Shown here in pieces: positions 1-13,079 of a stretch of DNA of 64,000 nucleotides (within the stretch, counting starts at the first letter, position 1; each line of letters opens with the position of its first letter). The DNA lies in NCBI GenBank assembly GCA_963169105.1, contig OY720632.1, positions 60,855,136 through 60,919,135 on the forward strand. Direction: 5' to 3'. This DNA comes from Ceriagrion tenellum. Lineage: Eukaryota > Arthropoda > Insecta > Odonata > Coenagrionidae. The notes under the pieces were generated by a model. The model did no database searches, had not been told where the DNA came from, and worked only from the letters and a program-made list of their open reading frames with translations. Position numbers and translations under genes: made by a program.

Positions 1-2800
1 GCGGCGTTCAAATTTCGACCACCTTTAAAAAAATCTCTATCACAGAATCCAGCCTTTAATTTGACCTCGGATTTTCATCATTGTGCTGTACTTCACATTC
101 CCCGTCTCCTTAATTAAATAAATCGTATAGTTCCACAAAACAAAACGTTTTAGGTAATCTAAGATTAATGACAACACCACTCTAACTTTTAGTACAAATA
201 TATATTCACTACTATAGTGGGACTCTGATATATTAAACGGGATACACTTAGAAGGAAAATGACGCTATTTTCAAAGACATATTCCACAGAATTAATGAAC
301 CCTGTCCATCCCAAGTTTGGGCACACAGCCTCTGTGCTTCAACCTTCAGTTCACACGCACCAAGGTGATAAGGGGGAAATTTTATTTATAAAACTGCAAT
401 TAGCCTTTATCTCTAAAGGTATTATCAATATATTTTCATAGAGTACACAGGCATACCAAAGCAAAAGGAAGACGTCTAACTTCAAGTAGCTTTGATGTGC
501 CAACTGGGCAATAGATCTAAGCCAAATCTATTTGTGGTCAAATGCAAAGCGGTATTTACGCAGTCGGATCAAATATGCAAGTAAATACTGTTTGTTGAGA
601 ATGAAAATATTTTTCTCACTGATACTAAGTTTTCATTAAATTTTATACCGAATTTGATGAGCTTGTAAAATTTTGACCCACTAAAATGCCATCTATTTTT
701 TTGGCAGCTAATACGCTCCTCTAAACCAGGGTGAAAAAAAGCGTTCTAGTTTTTTTTGCATGAAAAATAGCTCTAAAGAATACAAAAAATTACTGAACAC
801 TACTGAGAACGCCCAGTAAAGGAAGGTATAACATACTTAAATTTATTTCTTACCTCTCATAAATGGACCCATGCTTGAAAAACAACCCGATTGTGGGGAT
901 CAAAATATGAAATTACTCTAAATATTTCCCAAATTACATGGATCAATTAAAAAGAGAGCTGGTTCCCGGTATCCTGTTTCATTACAACAGTCGGTTTCAA
1001 TGTAATGCCATGGTAATATAACCAGTACCTGCAGCCAATCGGCATCATTACTAAGGAATTAATCATACGGGCCGCTAAGCATCCGTTTCCATTTGGATCA
1101 ACCTATGTTTTCCACCCACTTTCATATTTCTCTTTCTACCGCAGTCGCATTTGTCATTCATGATTGCAATAGCGAGCTGCGGAGCCCAGATGTGTACCAG
1201 AGTGTTTCTCAAATTCTTCAAAGAAACACATAAATGGATTTGAATTGACATAGATGATGAAGGCGTTAGTAACCGATCCAAAATACCGCAGCAAAAATTA
1301 ATAGACTAAAATTAGTTTGTTGGACATATAAAAAAGTTTTTTTTTTAAACAACTTATCCGCAATTTTCCCATCTGGATGGTGTACCAATAGCAAAATATA
1401 TATTTTTGGAGCAAATAAAAATATATGTTTTATCTAATTTTCATAAGAGAGAGGAGTGAGATTTTATCTGGCGTTTACATGCTCTCTTTTGGATGTGAGT
1501 CATTCATGCGGGCCTGGTAATAGATTTTCATTTTGACGTTTTGAAAGTGATTCGAGCATGACTGGATGTAAGAGACGGGGTAAAGTTTGATCGCCAGATG
1601 TATTATCTTCAACAATCTTATCGTCTTTGAGATTTATGAATAATCTTTTGCAAAGTTTTTTTCCCCCTTGACAATTAAACACATTCACTTTGATACCGCG
1701 ATATCGAAGAGCATATTCTGTCTCTCTAAAGGCGTTGGGACCAATTTATAATCTACTAGATAGTCCTTGGTATGATTTCTTACATCCTATTAACAGTTAG
1801 TTATTTTTTTATTTATATAATAACTCATTTCACCAACATATTTGATATAGTCTGTTGAATCATGTGATTACTGCCATCTGAAGTATTTTAATCCCCCAGG
1901 TCATGAATAGAGACTAGAATTCAAGCGGAATCATTTGGTTTTCGTTGATTACTCCGATTAAAACTATTACGAGTGCATATTGGATCCTTAATTTAAGCAA
2001 AAGCTAAAAAAAAGATTGGCTAATCAAATAGGCAGTGGAAGTTTCATAGCAGTGGTTACACTACAAATTCAAGCATACTTGGAAGGTGCCAAATATATGT
2101 ACAGAACTCATCTTTACCTGATATAGTCATAAGTGAGGCTCGATATTACAAAATCAGTCATCATTTTCTATAAGTAAAGCTTATGACAAAGTAGATGAAA
2201 TAATCATCAGGTTAGCACTATTGAACTACGGAACTATTGGGCGGAATGGAGGAAATAGTGTACTCAGCATAATAAGTAGCTGTGAGGCTTAGAAATATCA
2301 ACTGAAACCGTGCCTTTCAAAAGACCGGCATGGAAGGGAAAATGGAAGGGCGTATTTTCTCTACTGAAAACAGATGGATAAGCAAATGGAACATTTTTGC
2401 GCTATTATTTGTGTTTTTCTTTGGCCTCGGATTACTCTAGATCACCTGAGCGATCAACACTTTCTTCGCTGAGTCTTTTCGAAGTCCGGATATTCATCAA
2501 GGCGACGAAAATGGTCAGGGCCAGCTGACATTAAGCTCACAAAAAACATTTTTTTTATGGCTAACTTTAGGGTTTAAAAATCAAGAATGTATATAAACGA
2601 TGCATATTCTCCAATAGAAATAATGAGAAGGAAATTGACTCGTAGATAAAATGAAATGAAGAGAATCTGTGACAGAAATATGGGATGTGAGTTCGTTTTT
2701 CATAATTGCGATAAAAAAAGCTCAACGCGATTATGTGCCAGCTACTTTTTTCAATCCATACTTAGAAAAAAGAGAGATAAAAATAAAGATTTGTGGCAAC
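1..2800. other. AT-rich non-coding DNA, presumed channel intron
   Basis: No reading frame here resembles a protein and no repeat arm was recognised. The stretch lies 3' of the last channel exon seen (12008-12179, minus strand), so it is probably intron before the domain I pore-loop exon. I looked on the minus strand for a pore-loop exon (a TLEGW-like motif) and did not find one. Confidence 0.45.
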
Positions 2801-2839
2801 TCCGCCACACCGCCCAATGCGCCAGCGAAACAATTAGCG

Positions 2840-2925
2840 CTCTCGCTTCCTGCCTGGCCGACCGGCGCGGTCGCCTATCATGCGGGCAGCCCGGGTTCGA
2901 TTCCCAGTCCTGTAGTTCACTATTT
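2840..2925 (+). repeat. tRNA-like SINE head
   Basis: This is a GC-rich island in AT-rich DNA. It has a B-box-like GGGTTCGATTCCC at about 2889-2901, preceded by GGCCGACCGGCGCGGTCGCC, which resembles a D-arm/A-box region. The cloverleaf is incomplete, so a tRNA-derived SINE or tRNA pseudogene is likelier than a working tRNA. Two overlapping open frames across it (2656-3022) have no recognisable product. Confidence 0.45.
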
Positions 2926-2930
2926 GTTAA

Positions 2931-4020
2931 TGCTTTTTTCTCGCACTTTATTGACTGTTCTAGAACATTGTTCTGGCATTTTTCTGAAATTGTATAGCAT
3001 ATTATGGAATGGCCGCTCTTAGTTAAAATACGGAAGCCCTACGAGCCAGTCTTGTACCGACATCGGAACAATAAGCAACAGCGAAACTTAACACAAGTCT
3101 CTTCAATCACTAGCTGACCTAACCAATCATCAGCTACAGAGTTACCTCCTTTAGTTATATTATAGGGCTTATTTTCATACATCGATTACAAACTGTGACT
3201 ATGGTTTGACTAATTGAAGGATTTTAAGGTTTATGTGCTCGAAATATGTTTAGTTCAACAACCGAGAATCAGAGTAGATACACAATTGGATGACTTATAG
3301 CACACTGAATGACCGCCGAAGGGGGTCATTATTCATCAAAGGATGGCAAAAACGATGTAGAATGATGAAAACGATATTCTGGAGACTTAAAATTAGAATA
3401 TATAAGCAGTTAAGACTTTTTCCACATCGCTTGGAAGTAATCGACGAGAAAAAAAATAGTCTTGCCGTTCTGCTACGACGATGGAATCAAGCGGTGTAAA
3501 ATGGAAGGGTTATTTGAAAGGAAACGCGAAAGTCAATCAGAATTTAAAGTTTAAACCAATTCCAAATGCGGGGTTCAGGTGCGCACATCCCCCTAAAAGG
3601 CTTAGAAAGTTAAGAACAAGTACACAAACAATTAATCGACTCTGAAATCTTCAACTTCTGTCCAATTAGCCGAAGTAGCTATTTTTGAGATAGAGTCGTT
3701 CACTGAAAATATAAATTCCTCCTCATTTAGAGTCCATTCACACCTTTAAATATGTAATTAAAATATTTATGGCGTTTTTGTTCTTAACTTGACGGACGAA
3801 GGAAATCATTACTGATTTAAAGACGCTCTAAATAGATACGCTCTCGGCAACATTAAAAATAGAAAATTTTTTACTCCAGGCCTTTATTTTTTTCAACAAA
3901 AGTGAATTATTTTCATTTCAGTTGGCACCATCTTCTGGCAAAAAACTTGCTCCAATTTTTCATGCACACAGGTTCACCACGTACCTTTTGTCATAAACAC
4001 TAAACCCCATACCATTTTTT
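2931..4020. other. Unassigned AT-rich DNA
   Basis: Nothing recognisable was seen: there is no protein-like frame, no inverted repeat of note and no similarity to other repeats in this window. Confidence 0.4.
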
Positions 4021-4987
4021 TTAAGCATCAGCAACATCCTGTGGAGCAGAGGAGATCCATGACCAACCTCCGCACCCTCCCACGGTCAACATTGAAACCT
4101 GAAATTCAACAGCGGGCTTTGGGGCAGAGGTGGGGAGGTAGAGCGGACCAGCATGCAATTCACTCCTATATGAGAAATAAGGAAGGCACCCATTTCGTGC
4201 AGGCTGATTGGCGATTGGCGGTTTTTGTTCACATCGGTAGTCGGGAAGTACACCCACAGAACACATAAAGGCAGTCGGCACAAGACGTTCAGACACATTT
4301 AAAAGGCAAGTAGCACACCACACCACACCACAACAAATCATTTCAGGTCCACCGCTGCCACTAATTTGAAGCAAGCATTTTCTATGATTAAAAGGAGCTG
4401 CATGAATTGTAGAAACTACTGGAAGAGAAGGGAGGATAGATTGCCAGATAATTAGTTTGCACCATTCAGCGCTGTGGGAGAAGACAACTGAGAAGAGGAG
4501 ACAGACGATCGAAGGGGTAAGACGGTAATGTATATTTGCTTTCCTCTTGTTTTTGGAACTATGCCTTGAGGAGAACACTATTGCAATTTTCAAATTCCAT
4601 GGGGGATAGGAGACTGGCCTAAGATTTGTGGAGGCGGGCGCCTTTCGTGTGAGTCCAGAAGTGTTCGAATGCCTCCGCTGCCGGGGGTCGGGGAACTGCC
4701 ACCGAGAGGGGGGGTCTAGTTCGACGTTTCCCAGATTATTATCCCTTAGCAGCGAAAATCGCGTGGCTCACAATGAGAGAGGCCCTCTATTGATGAGTTT
4801 TGGCGATAGAGCAAGCGAAGATCACGAAGTTTACACAATGGACGTCTTGAGAGCGACTGAATTTTTGAGGCTCTACACCACGCCTACGGTATACTTGTTG
4901 GCTATGAGAAAGTCACGTGTCGACCAACTTTCCCTTCGCTCGCCTCCACAAATTTTAGTCCAGCCTCCTAGCCCCCAAGGAATTTGA
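4021..4987. other. GC-richer block with two unrecognised open frames
   Basis: A 190-codon open frame runs on the minus strand (4021-4593) and a 119-codon open frame on the plus strand (4628-4987). The base composition is clearly richer in GC than the flanks. Neither translation shows a domain, signal or motif that I recognise, and neither is flanked by convincing splice sites. A short CACAC run lies near 4314-4330. The block may be an old insertion or a conserved non-coding island. I do not propose that either frame is a gene. Confidence 0.2.
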
Positions 4988-5655
4988 AAAAGATAATAGT
5001 GGGTACAGTCTCCGGCTGTTTAATATATTGAAACAGTAGCTGCGAATTTAGTGAATTATGGATTTAAAAGAGGGATGTTCGTTCGGAGTTCGATGATTGT
5101 ATATCCGTGAATCTCTTCAGTAGATGACATTCCTTATGTTAAGGTGAATATGTTTTTCTATGAGGATTCTTGTGAGGGTATCTCGTCAGTGGATGAATTT
5201 TGTTGAGGTTGCTGTTAGTATCGCACTGATTTAATTACAAGTATCTCGATTAAAATTTCGTTCTTCGATTGGGAAAGGTGCTCAATGTCGTCTTATTCGA
5301 CTCAAATTACTTGTCATCACACTGTCATTACACTTTGACCACCGATCATTTCTAATATTAGGCAAGATAAAATTTACGGGATCGGAAATACATGGAAGCA
5401 CTTACGACTCAATTGTTCGTGGAAGATTCATGTTATGATAATTTTCTCAAATGGTTCGAATTAATTATAAAATTATTTCTCTCATTTCTCAGGGAAATAT
5501 TTATTATCTAACTGTCCTAACAATCCATACACTCCCTAGAATTAAAAAAAAACTAACTTTGTTTTTTACATTGCCACTAACGATTACGTATACCTACTCA
5601 AGCGATTTATGTTTCATTGCAAGGGCCGGGCATAAATGTGCACCGTCCCCATGAG
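4988..5655. other. Unassigned AT-rich DNA
   Basis: No gene or repeat was recognised between the GC-rich block and the MITE that begins at 5661. Confidence 0.4.
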
Positions 5656-5660
5656 TAAAG

Positions 5661-6060
5661 AGCCGTTCAAGTATTACGTAAGACGATTTATGCCATTTTT
5701 GACCTACCCCCTCAATTTTTTGTAAGATGTTAGATATTTATATCTGCTCTTCGTTAAATGTTCGCTTTCTGCTGTTTCATTCTTCTATAGAAGCCATCGT
5801 ACAGCTTTGAGCACTGGATATCGAATAATTTTGCAGTGTTGGAGTAACATATTCATTAATATTAAGAGCGAAACAGTACCGCAGCTGATGAAGTTGTGAA
5901 CAATCGCAGGATATTTGTAAAGGATACAATGGTTTACGACGAACATAAATCTTGTGTAGATCAGTTCCAAACCCCCTGATCCCCTCTACATAAAACAAGG
6001 TAAGATGATCCCCAAACCCCCCACCCCCAAAAACGTCTTACGTGATACTTGAATGGCCCC
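5661..6060. mobile_element. 400 bp MITE with about 30 bp TIRs and TAAAG target duplication
   Basis: The left end (AGCCGTTCAAGTATTACGTA and onward) is matched in inverted orientation by the right end (ending TTACGTGATACTTGAATGGC then CCC). TAAAG sits immediately outside both ends (5656-5660 and 6061-6065), which looks like a 5 bp target-site duplication. Pyrimidine/C-rich tracts follow each TIR. The interior has no transposase, so it is non-autonomous. MITEs with TTACGTAAGAC-like ends are common in arthropods, but I cannot name the superfamily. Confidence 0.7.
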
Positions 6061-6065
6061 TAAAG

Positions 6066-7498
6066 CAAAACGGGAAAAGTTTAGCTCACGATAATTCCGT
6101 CACATCGTTTTGTCTTCCTACTAGCACGAAGGAGAACAAATTTAAAGCAATGCTAATGCTAAAATCCAAAATCCTGCCGGTGGAATATTTTTAAAGACGA
6201 AAATTTTCCCAAATTTTCCTGCTCGAAAAACCCATCAATTAAGGAGTAAACAAGGAAGACGAATATTAATCCCAATAATCATCTGGTCTTCTCAGTAAGG
6301 ACAGAGGTCATGTTAAATGCGTAACTGTGAATCGTTCCCACAAACTCTTACAGGCAGTCCTTGCAACAATGATGCCAACAGATTCCGGATTTACCAGCTG
6401 GTCAAATGTAACTCCATGTTACAGAGATTCCTGCTTCGTACAATAAGCTCCAAATCGATTGGAATTGGAGTTTTCCCAGGACATCTTGTGAGAAGGACTG
6501 CTTGTAGAAGTAACGTGGCTGATTCTCTTGTAGGAAGGAGAAGGGAAAGAGACAGACCACAACACTTTGAAAAGATCGACTACTGATTAAATGGTAGCCG
6601 GCAACAGCAGTCTCCTTTGCAGCACAAACTGAGAAAAGCGAGAACACCACATCAATGGTGATCCGAGTCACTCTTTACACACATAGTTTAGCTTCGTGCC
6701 TCGCTCACAGCTATTTATGCGCCGCTATCACAGAAGATGGACTAAATACAGGTTTGCATTGTTATTTACAAGTCTAACAATTCCCATTTAGCTGGTTGTG
6801 TGGGAATAGATCATGCACTTTCAAGCGTGTGTTCAATGAGTATTGCAGAAATTCTGTACATGTTATGTTCAGCATGAAGACTATTTCAGCGTTTAAAGTA
6901 AGTTTTCATCTAATCTGGTTTTAAGTTTAAAACTAATTTCTGGGATTGTCTGTGGTGTAGTTGAAGGGAATGAGTTCCAGCGAACTCATAAATAGAGCCG
7001 GGTGGGACCGCGCAGATGAAATGCGAGGTTACGAGGAAACTTATGACCATGAAATTAGCGCGTTTATCATTCCTCATCACTGTCGACTAGCGAAAAAATT
7101 CTAATGGCTACCTCAAAATGATCATGTGGAAATTTTACATTGCATTTGGTGTTCTTGTTAGCATTTTAATTTGTAGATCAGTCGACATTCATGACCTTCA
7201 AGTGTTATTAGTGCAATCTCTAACACCGTCCTTCATTTCAAATATCAAGCGAACAGCTTGGATTCTTCATTTTCGAAGTCTTTAAAGATAAAAATTGTGA
7301 CAAGATAGTGGGGTAGGCCAGTAATCTTTTTTAAATTTCTACCTGTTTGAATGTCAAATTCTGATTATTGTTGACCGACCGCTGATAAAATCTCTGCACA
7401 TTCTTGAGTATTTTACCATATTTAAGCAAGATTCATTGCGACAGAATCTTTCATTACGCGAATTGCCTGCCATTTCGGAGATTATCTTGGATTTATTA
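6066..7498. other. Unassigned DNA
   Basis: Overlapping open frames on both strands at 6317-6671 lie in mildly GC-richer DNA. No domain was recognised in either. Nothing else was seen. Confidence 0.35.
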
Positions 7499-7537
7499 TT
7501 TGATAAAACAGTATTTGATAAAACAGTATTTGATAAA
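7499..7537 (+). repeat. Short tandem repeat, 15 bp unit
   Basis: TTTGATAAAACAGTA is repeated about 2.6 times in a row, with identical units. It is a minor local duplication. Confidence 0.8.
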
Positions 7538-10053
7538 AAGCCGAACTTAACAACAATTCCTATTGTTTATCGTCATAGTATTCATTTGAAGAAGGAAAAC
7601 TCAGAAAAAGAAATTACAGTAAAGGAACATATTTGAGGTGAAGCGGGAGCATGTAAATGGGTTTCATATTGTGATAAGAGTAAGGGATTTTTCATGAAAT
7701 AGATTCGCTATCAAGGAAAAAGTATAAAATATAGTGTTGAGAACATCTCTTTAAACATGAATCAATGACTAGTTTAAATGTTTCTCCTTAGAGTTGCTGT
7801 TCATCTTGTTAAAGTTGAGTCAAGAGCAGAAATATTGGTAGAAAGAAAGAGGGTGTTTATGGATAAGAATCGAGAATTAGAGATTGGTGCTTATTGGAGG
7901 AATCATGGAAAGATAACCTGATGGGAGAAGGTAACAGAGGAAAAGCCTGAATAGATGACATTGCGAGGGAGTGCAATACGAGGATATTATGAGAATGTAG
8001 AGACATGCATGGAAGAAATATTAACCAAGATAAAGAGCCACGATGTAGGAGAGAGTTTTGGATAAAAGGCGTAGGGAAAGAAAATAAAACGGTATTTAGG
8101 ACGCAACGATGAATGAATAAATTTTGAGAAATTAAAACCAACAGAGGTTATGAGGAGAACTGAGCGACTGTTTTGCAGTTGTCGCTGATATTTTTACTTC
8201 ATATAAAAGCAATACAAATAGAAATCAGAGAAAATTAAAACAACACTGATTAATTCATATTATTTGAGAAATCTCTAAAATCTGAAGCAGCGTGTCAGCG
8301 TATTCGCAAAGTAAATAGAAACAGGGCATTAAAATGCGAATTTTAATTACTTTTCCAGAAAATGCTATCTTAAATCCAATATTAATTCAGTATCTTAAAT
8401 CTCATGTATTACAAATGTTTTCTTACCCTGTAGTGTTCGTATCCTCACATCGAATAATACATGTATTTAAAAGTTTGGTACTACCGGATTACTTAATGAG
8501 GAATGATTTGCGTAATTAAGCATGTAAATTTATACCATATGATCCCTCGTAACACAAAGTTTATGTATCGTGCGATGGGACTAAAAAATGAAAATTTTGG
8601 TAATGTACAATCAAATGTCCCCGCCGAATATATGTCATTCATGAAAATACTAATCATTCTGGTTATTCATTTATTTAACAAGGTACTTAAATAAAAGTTT
8701 ATGGGAGATAAACCACACCATTAGCCACAAACAACAGCTACTATCAAATGGTTAGCGATCACTGGGGTTAACTCGGGTGTTGGTTAGAATAACAGTGTAG
8801 GGTGAGCTGACTTGGTTAGGATATTAGAGTTATCAGATAAATAGAGAGAGGCTTACAGTGTCACTTTGACCTTCATCGTGAAATAGTCTCCGAGGTGCCT
8901 GTAACAGAACGAAAAATCAGGGTGTCGTGAAACTAATTGACTTTTTTGTGAATAGCGGGTCAACCATTGTACATAACACCCGCTCATCCATTCTTTTATT
9001 TTCAGAAGTTCCTACCTTTGTTTTTCAGTCCTCTTGCCAGGAACATCATGAAAAAAGCCCAAAATCATGCATCCCTAGTGCTCTATTGAACATGTCATCA
9101 CACATTAGGCTTTAATACCGCCAAGAATTTCTTTTTGCGATTAAGTACTGCAAATGTTTTTACATTTAATATTTATGCAATTTTTAAACGCTTTGAAATA
9201 TCGAAGAATCATACATATTATCATATTAAGACGACTTAAAAAGGTCATTTAATTAATTTGTTTGCATTCTCGCGAAACATTTGATGCAACATGGTCAAAT
9301 CCACTTTCAGATATCAATAAATTCATTATTTTTTTGTTTTTAGAGAGAGCTTATCTTGTCATGCACCAGATGAGTATCGACAAATAAAAAATCCATTCGA
9401 AAAAAATACATCAGTGATGAAAAAAAGAGAAATGCCTGACCCAAAGAATTGATATTTAATATTCCCGCTCTTATGATTCAAGGAATGGATCAACGGACAT
9501 TTAAATAAGAACTTCACAAAAGCAGCCTCATGCAACGTTCATTTACAGCCGGCAGTGTGACAGCACCACGCTTAACCCTGATTGGTCACATGGGGTAAAA
9601 TAAAACCCAACCGTAAAAAAAAAGTTTTATATTAAATTATTATAATAAAGCGTATTTCGCATTATATTTTTTGTTACATTGATTATTATTTCTTTCATTT
9701 CAATTGCTCATGCAGAACAAAGGCCATTTATTTTTTTGACATTTTTGATCTTCGAAATAAATATTCTTTTTAGAGAAATGAGTATAGAAAAAAATTTCAA
9801 TTTGAATATATTTTTCAGGAATAGATTCCCATAGTTTTTCTCTCAAAATAATTTCTGTAAAAAAATCAATTTTTTTCCGTAAAAGAACACGTTTTTTCAC
9901 CACCTAAATTTTGGCGATAAGTTATACAATACTTAAAAAAATAAATTTTGGTTGAAAAACTGTGACGCCTTTTTCTGCAATCCTCAAACAATACCTAAAA
10001 ACTTTTTTGAATAGATTTTTAGAACTTTTATTGAAGCAGGATATAACTTTTTC
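7538..10053. other. Unassigned AT-rich DNA
   Basis: No protein family, RNA gene or repeat was recognised. The small open frames are short and AT-driven. Confidence 0.4.
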
Positions 10054-10118
10054 GGTGCTGGGGTGAATTGAACCCAGTGTGACCGTTATGCGATTCTACT
10101 GAAGTTGACCAATTAGGG
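10054..10118 (-). repeat. Degenerate tRNA-like sequence
   Basis: On the minus strand there is a B-box-like GGGTTCAATTC with an ACCCC/GGGT-type arm, preceded by a D-arm-like TTGGTCAACTTCAGTAGAA. The acceptor stem does not pair well. I read it as a tRNA-derived relic rather than a functional tRNA. Confidence 0.4.
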
Positions 10119-12007
10119 TTAAAAGTGAATAGTGCAGCGGTGAACATTAAATAGCGATTGCTTTCTGAGTCTGAGATTTGCGTGAAACGATCCATTGTGA
10201 AACATGCCTCAATGACTTAGTGAGAGTGAGAAATTCAGGCAAAAATACAAACAATGTGTCACATGTTTAAGCACTAGAACATCCACGGCTCGGTTGAGGT
10301 CGAATATGGCTGTGCAACAGAACTTGAATATGGTAGATACACAGGGTATTACTTCCTCCCCTTTTTGTTTTTTTTTAAACATTCAATCAAGTCTCGTAAC
10401 TATAGCAGAAGGTATGAGAAAATATATGGTTGGGTAAAAATTTCAAAAAAATAACAAAAAGATCACGCTCACCCGGACAAAAAGGTAATTTCACAAACGT
10501 TCTATTTCTACGAGGTTTTCTACTCAGTTAATGCTGGAAGGGGGGAAAAACAGACGCTGAATATAAAAAAAATTAAGGATTAAAATTCATTTCACGACGA
10601 GAAAATTGTGAAAAATTTGTACTAATGAGTACATAAGGTTAAAACTTGCGTGATACGTACTTCAGTGGCCGGTTGGCTTCGGTATGGTTCCCAAAAAAAT
10701 GCTTCTGGGAACTGGTTGGAAAAGCTGCAAAATCTTTTTGACGAAACAATCTTAATTCCATTTCACCAATATGAGATATAATTGCCACCTCTATGCTTCA
10801 TCAAAAAGTCAAGTGACCATCAACCTTTCCTTGCAAAAATATAACCGATCAGGATATTCTGATAAAAGGCTAAGAGCTCTTTGGAGCGTGATGGTTTAGG
10901 TTTGTCGAGTAAAGTTTAAGTTAAGGTATGCTTAATGAAATAATTACCATTTATGGGAATGACAGCATTTTTTCTATTCCACCATTTGCATCAGCTATAT
11001 CAACTCTTTCAAAAGCAAAGTACTGCAATAAAAATGGTTTACCTATATTGTCATAAGAAGAATCAATCAAATATTTAATTAATGCATTTTTTGTATAAAC
11101 TTTCCGAGGATTTAAATATGATAAGACTAATGATAGATTTAGAGTTTACGTTTCAATAATGTATTTTAGCATAGAAAACAACTGTCCTAACCCTTTAGGT
11201 ATGTGTATCAGTTTACTTCGTAGGGGTTGAAGTATAGATTTAAAACTACTCACCACACAACAAGGCGAGACGCAAATGAAAATTTACAGTTAGAGCTCCC
11301 CATGAGATAGGATCAAAAAAGGCTTTTATAAGTATTGTTAATTGAAATAAATGGACACATCATGAGACCTTTGACAGACAAACTGGTGGAAAGGGCGATT
11401 TTTTAGAAAGAAATTTGTTGAAAAAATGTTAAATGCCAAAAAATTCGGACTTTTATCCCGTAAAATAAAAAAAATGACACCTTCAGCAATTCTCTTAGTG
11501 CATTTATTTGACGAATGCCAAATTCCGGACAATTGAAGCGATACCTATCAAGAACAGGTATCGAGATGAAATGGAAGTTACAGTTTTCACTTATTCTTTT
11601 AGGATAAGTAACCTTTCGTTGGGGCTTAATAAGTTCCGTCACCGGAGCGAGTGACTCGTAATAATGACATCACCTGCTTTATATGTCACTCCCCATGAAT
11701 CAAAACACATAAACGCACTTTGTGTGTTATCATCGCCTTGAGGGCACAAGTCTGAAAAATCACAAAAGATATGAAAAGCACTGCTAAATCACCACATATA
11801 TTTAGACCCTTAAAACAGAGAGTTAATTTTTTTAAAATCATATGATTCCAATGATTAATACGATAGTATTGGAGTGCATCTTCTTCCCTAATGGGAGTTA
11901 ATAAAATTGTAAAGATACAAGTCAGGAAATTCGTAAGGAAAAAGTTTTCATTATTATTTTTTTCAACACACCAATGTGTGGATGGAACTCTTTGAAATAG
12001 TACTCAC
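10119..12007. other. AT-rich intron DNA downstream of the S5 exon
   Basis: This follows the donor site of the S5 exon on the minus strand. No further channel exon or recognisable repeat was found in it. Confidence 0.45.
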
Positions 12008-12179
12008 TGCGGGTACGTGATGTTCGGTATCTGGGCGAGGAAGCACCGCTGGCGGAGGATTCCCTCCCACAGCTGGACGCCCACGATTCCGAAGATGAAG
12101 AAGACAAAGAAGCAGAGGAGGAGGACGTTGCCCAACATAGGCAGGGTGTCCAAAAGGAGCATCACCAATATCCTCATGC
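12008..12179 (-). CDS. Ca-alpha1T: T-type calcium channel alpha-1 subunit, domain I S4-S5 linker and S5 exon
   Basis: This 172 nt minus-strand exon starts after ...TTTGCAG (AG at 12181-12180) and ends at a GTGAGT donor (12007-12002). Its first two bases complete a Ser codon split from the S4 exon. The translation then runs MRILVMLLLDTLPMLGN (S4-S5 linker), a hydrophobic S5 helix (VLLLCFFVFFIFGIVGVQLW) and the start of the extracellular turret (EGILRQRCFL, then QIPNITYPQ). LLLDTLPMLGNVLLLCFFVFFIFGIVGVQLW is diagnostic of Cav3 channels and differs from Cav1/Cav2 and Nav. The exon ends in phase 2 (CA|). S5 lines the outer side of the pore module, and the pore loop and S6 must come from later exons not in this window. 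The family call is recalled knowledge; the frame, splice sites and sequence are seen directly. Confidence 0.96.
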
Positions 12180-12329
12180 CTGCAAAGAGATTGGAAGTGA
12201 TAATAATAAAAGGACCAAAACGGTTTTTTTTAGTGTTCTACCGGTTAAGGTCAGTTTCATTAAATGTCAGAGAATCTCCTCCCATTTTTCTACTTTTTCA
12301 GGGGGCCAATCTTGCTCTAGTATAGCTTA

Positions 12330-12620
12330 TTTCGCCTCAGCATACGACCTACCCTTCTTCATCCTGTCCTTGAAACTTAGTTTCATTCTTCCTCCTCTCC
12401 GCTTGCCCAGCATTCTTCCCTCTCTCACATTCTACAGCAACCCCTCGCCCCTTATTACATCTTCCAGCCACCTACCCTGCTGATCTCGAATTTCATTCAA
12501 AACTTTCCTTTCCTCGCCCACTATCTCAAGCTTTTCCTCGCTTGTCTTCCTCTTCGTCCACCTAACCTTCTTCATCCTTCTCCACACCAACATCTCTAAT
12601 GCCTGCAGCTTATTCTCGTC
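12330..12620 (-). pseudogene. Non-LTR retrotransposon RT C-terminal fragment, copy 1
   Basis: The minus-strand translation gives a broken run with the pattern KKVRWTKRKTSEEKLEIVGE, then a RWLEDVIRGEG-like segment and an EGRMLGKR-like segment. This resembles the region after the reverse transcriptase domain in many arthropod non-LTR elements (W..R...V.W..R.TNEEVL..VGE). Stops and frame changes show it is dead. A second, better preserved copy follows at 12745-13030, so the segment is duplicated in tandem. Confidence 0.65.
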
Positions 12621-12744
12621 CTCCTTTCAGAGGGTACACGTTTCTGCCAGTTACAACGCTACACTCCATATAAAGCTCTTCACATATGCGTAACATTTAG
12701 CAACCGATATGTATCACGAGTGACTTACCTTAATTTTCGAACTC

Positions 12745-13030
12745 TCTAGTATATCCTTCTCCGCTTCAGCATACGATCTGCCCTTCTTCATCTAGTCCAT
12801 GAAACCTATCCTCTGTCTTCCTCTTCCCCGCTTGCCCAACATCCTTCCTTCTATCACATTCTTCAGCCACCCATCGCCCCTTATTACATCTTCCAGCCAC
12901 CTACTCTGCCGGTCTCGAATTTCATCAAGAAGTTCCCTTTCTTCGCCCACGATCTCAAGCACTTCCTCGTTAGTCCTCCTCTCCGTCGACCTTACTTTCT
13001 CCATCTTTCTCCACACACATACCTAAAATG
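12745..13030 (-). pseudogene. Non-LTR retrotransposon RT C-terminal fragment, copy 2
   Basis: An open minus-strand segment reads WRKMEKVRSTERRTNEEVLE, then IVGEERELLDEIRDRQSRW, then LEDVIRGDGWLKNVIEGRML. It matches copy 1 at 12330-12620 at nucleotide level, with the same order of motifs. The segment belongs to the C-terminal tail of a non-LTR polyprotein. No reverse transcriptase catalytic core is present here. Confidence 0.7.
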
Positions 13031-13079
13031 CCTGTAGCCTATTCCTATTTCTGCACCATACAACCCTCTCCATATCAAG

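Noticed and set aside
4021..4593. 190-codon minus-strand frame as a gene
   Set aside because: It is the longest frame in the window, but has no domain, no splice support and low-complexity stretches, so it is kept only as an unassigned block.
6317..6671. Facing frames that might be a piggyBac-like transposase end
   Set aside because: I tried to match a Cys-rich C-terminus and could not; the Arg-rich stretch alone is not enough.
12017..12325. Plus-strand 102-codon open frame over the S5 exon
   Set aside because: It is the antisense shadow of the minus-strand channel exon; the Cav3 reading, splice sites and phases settle the strand.
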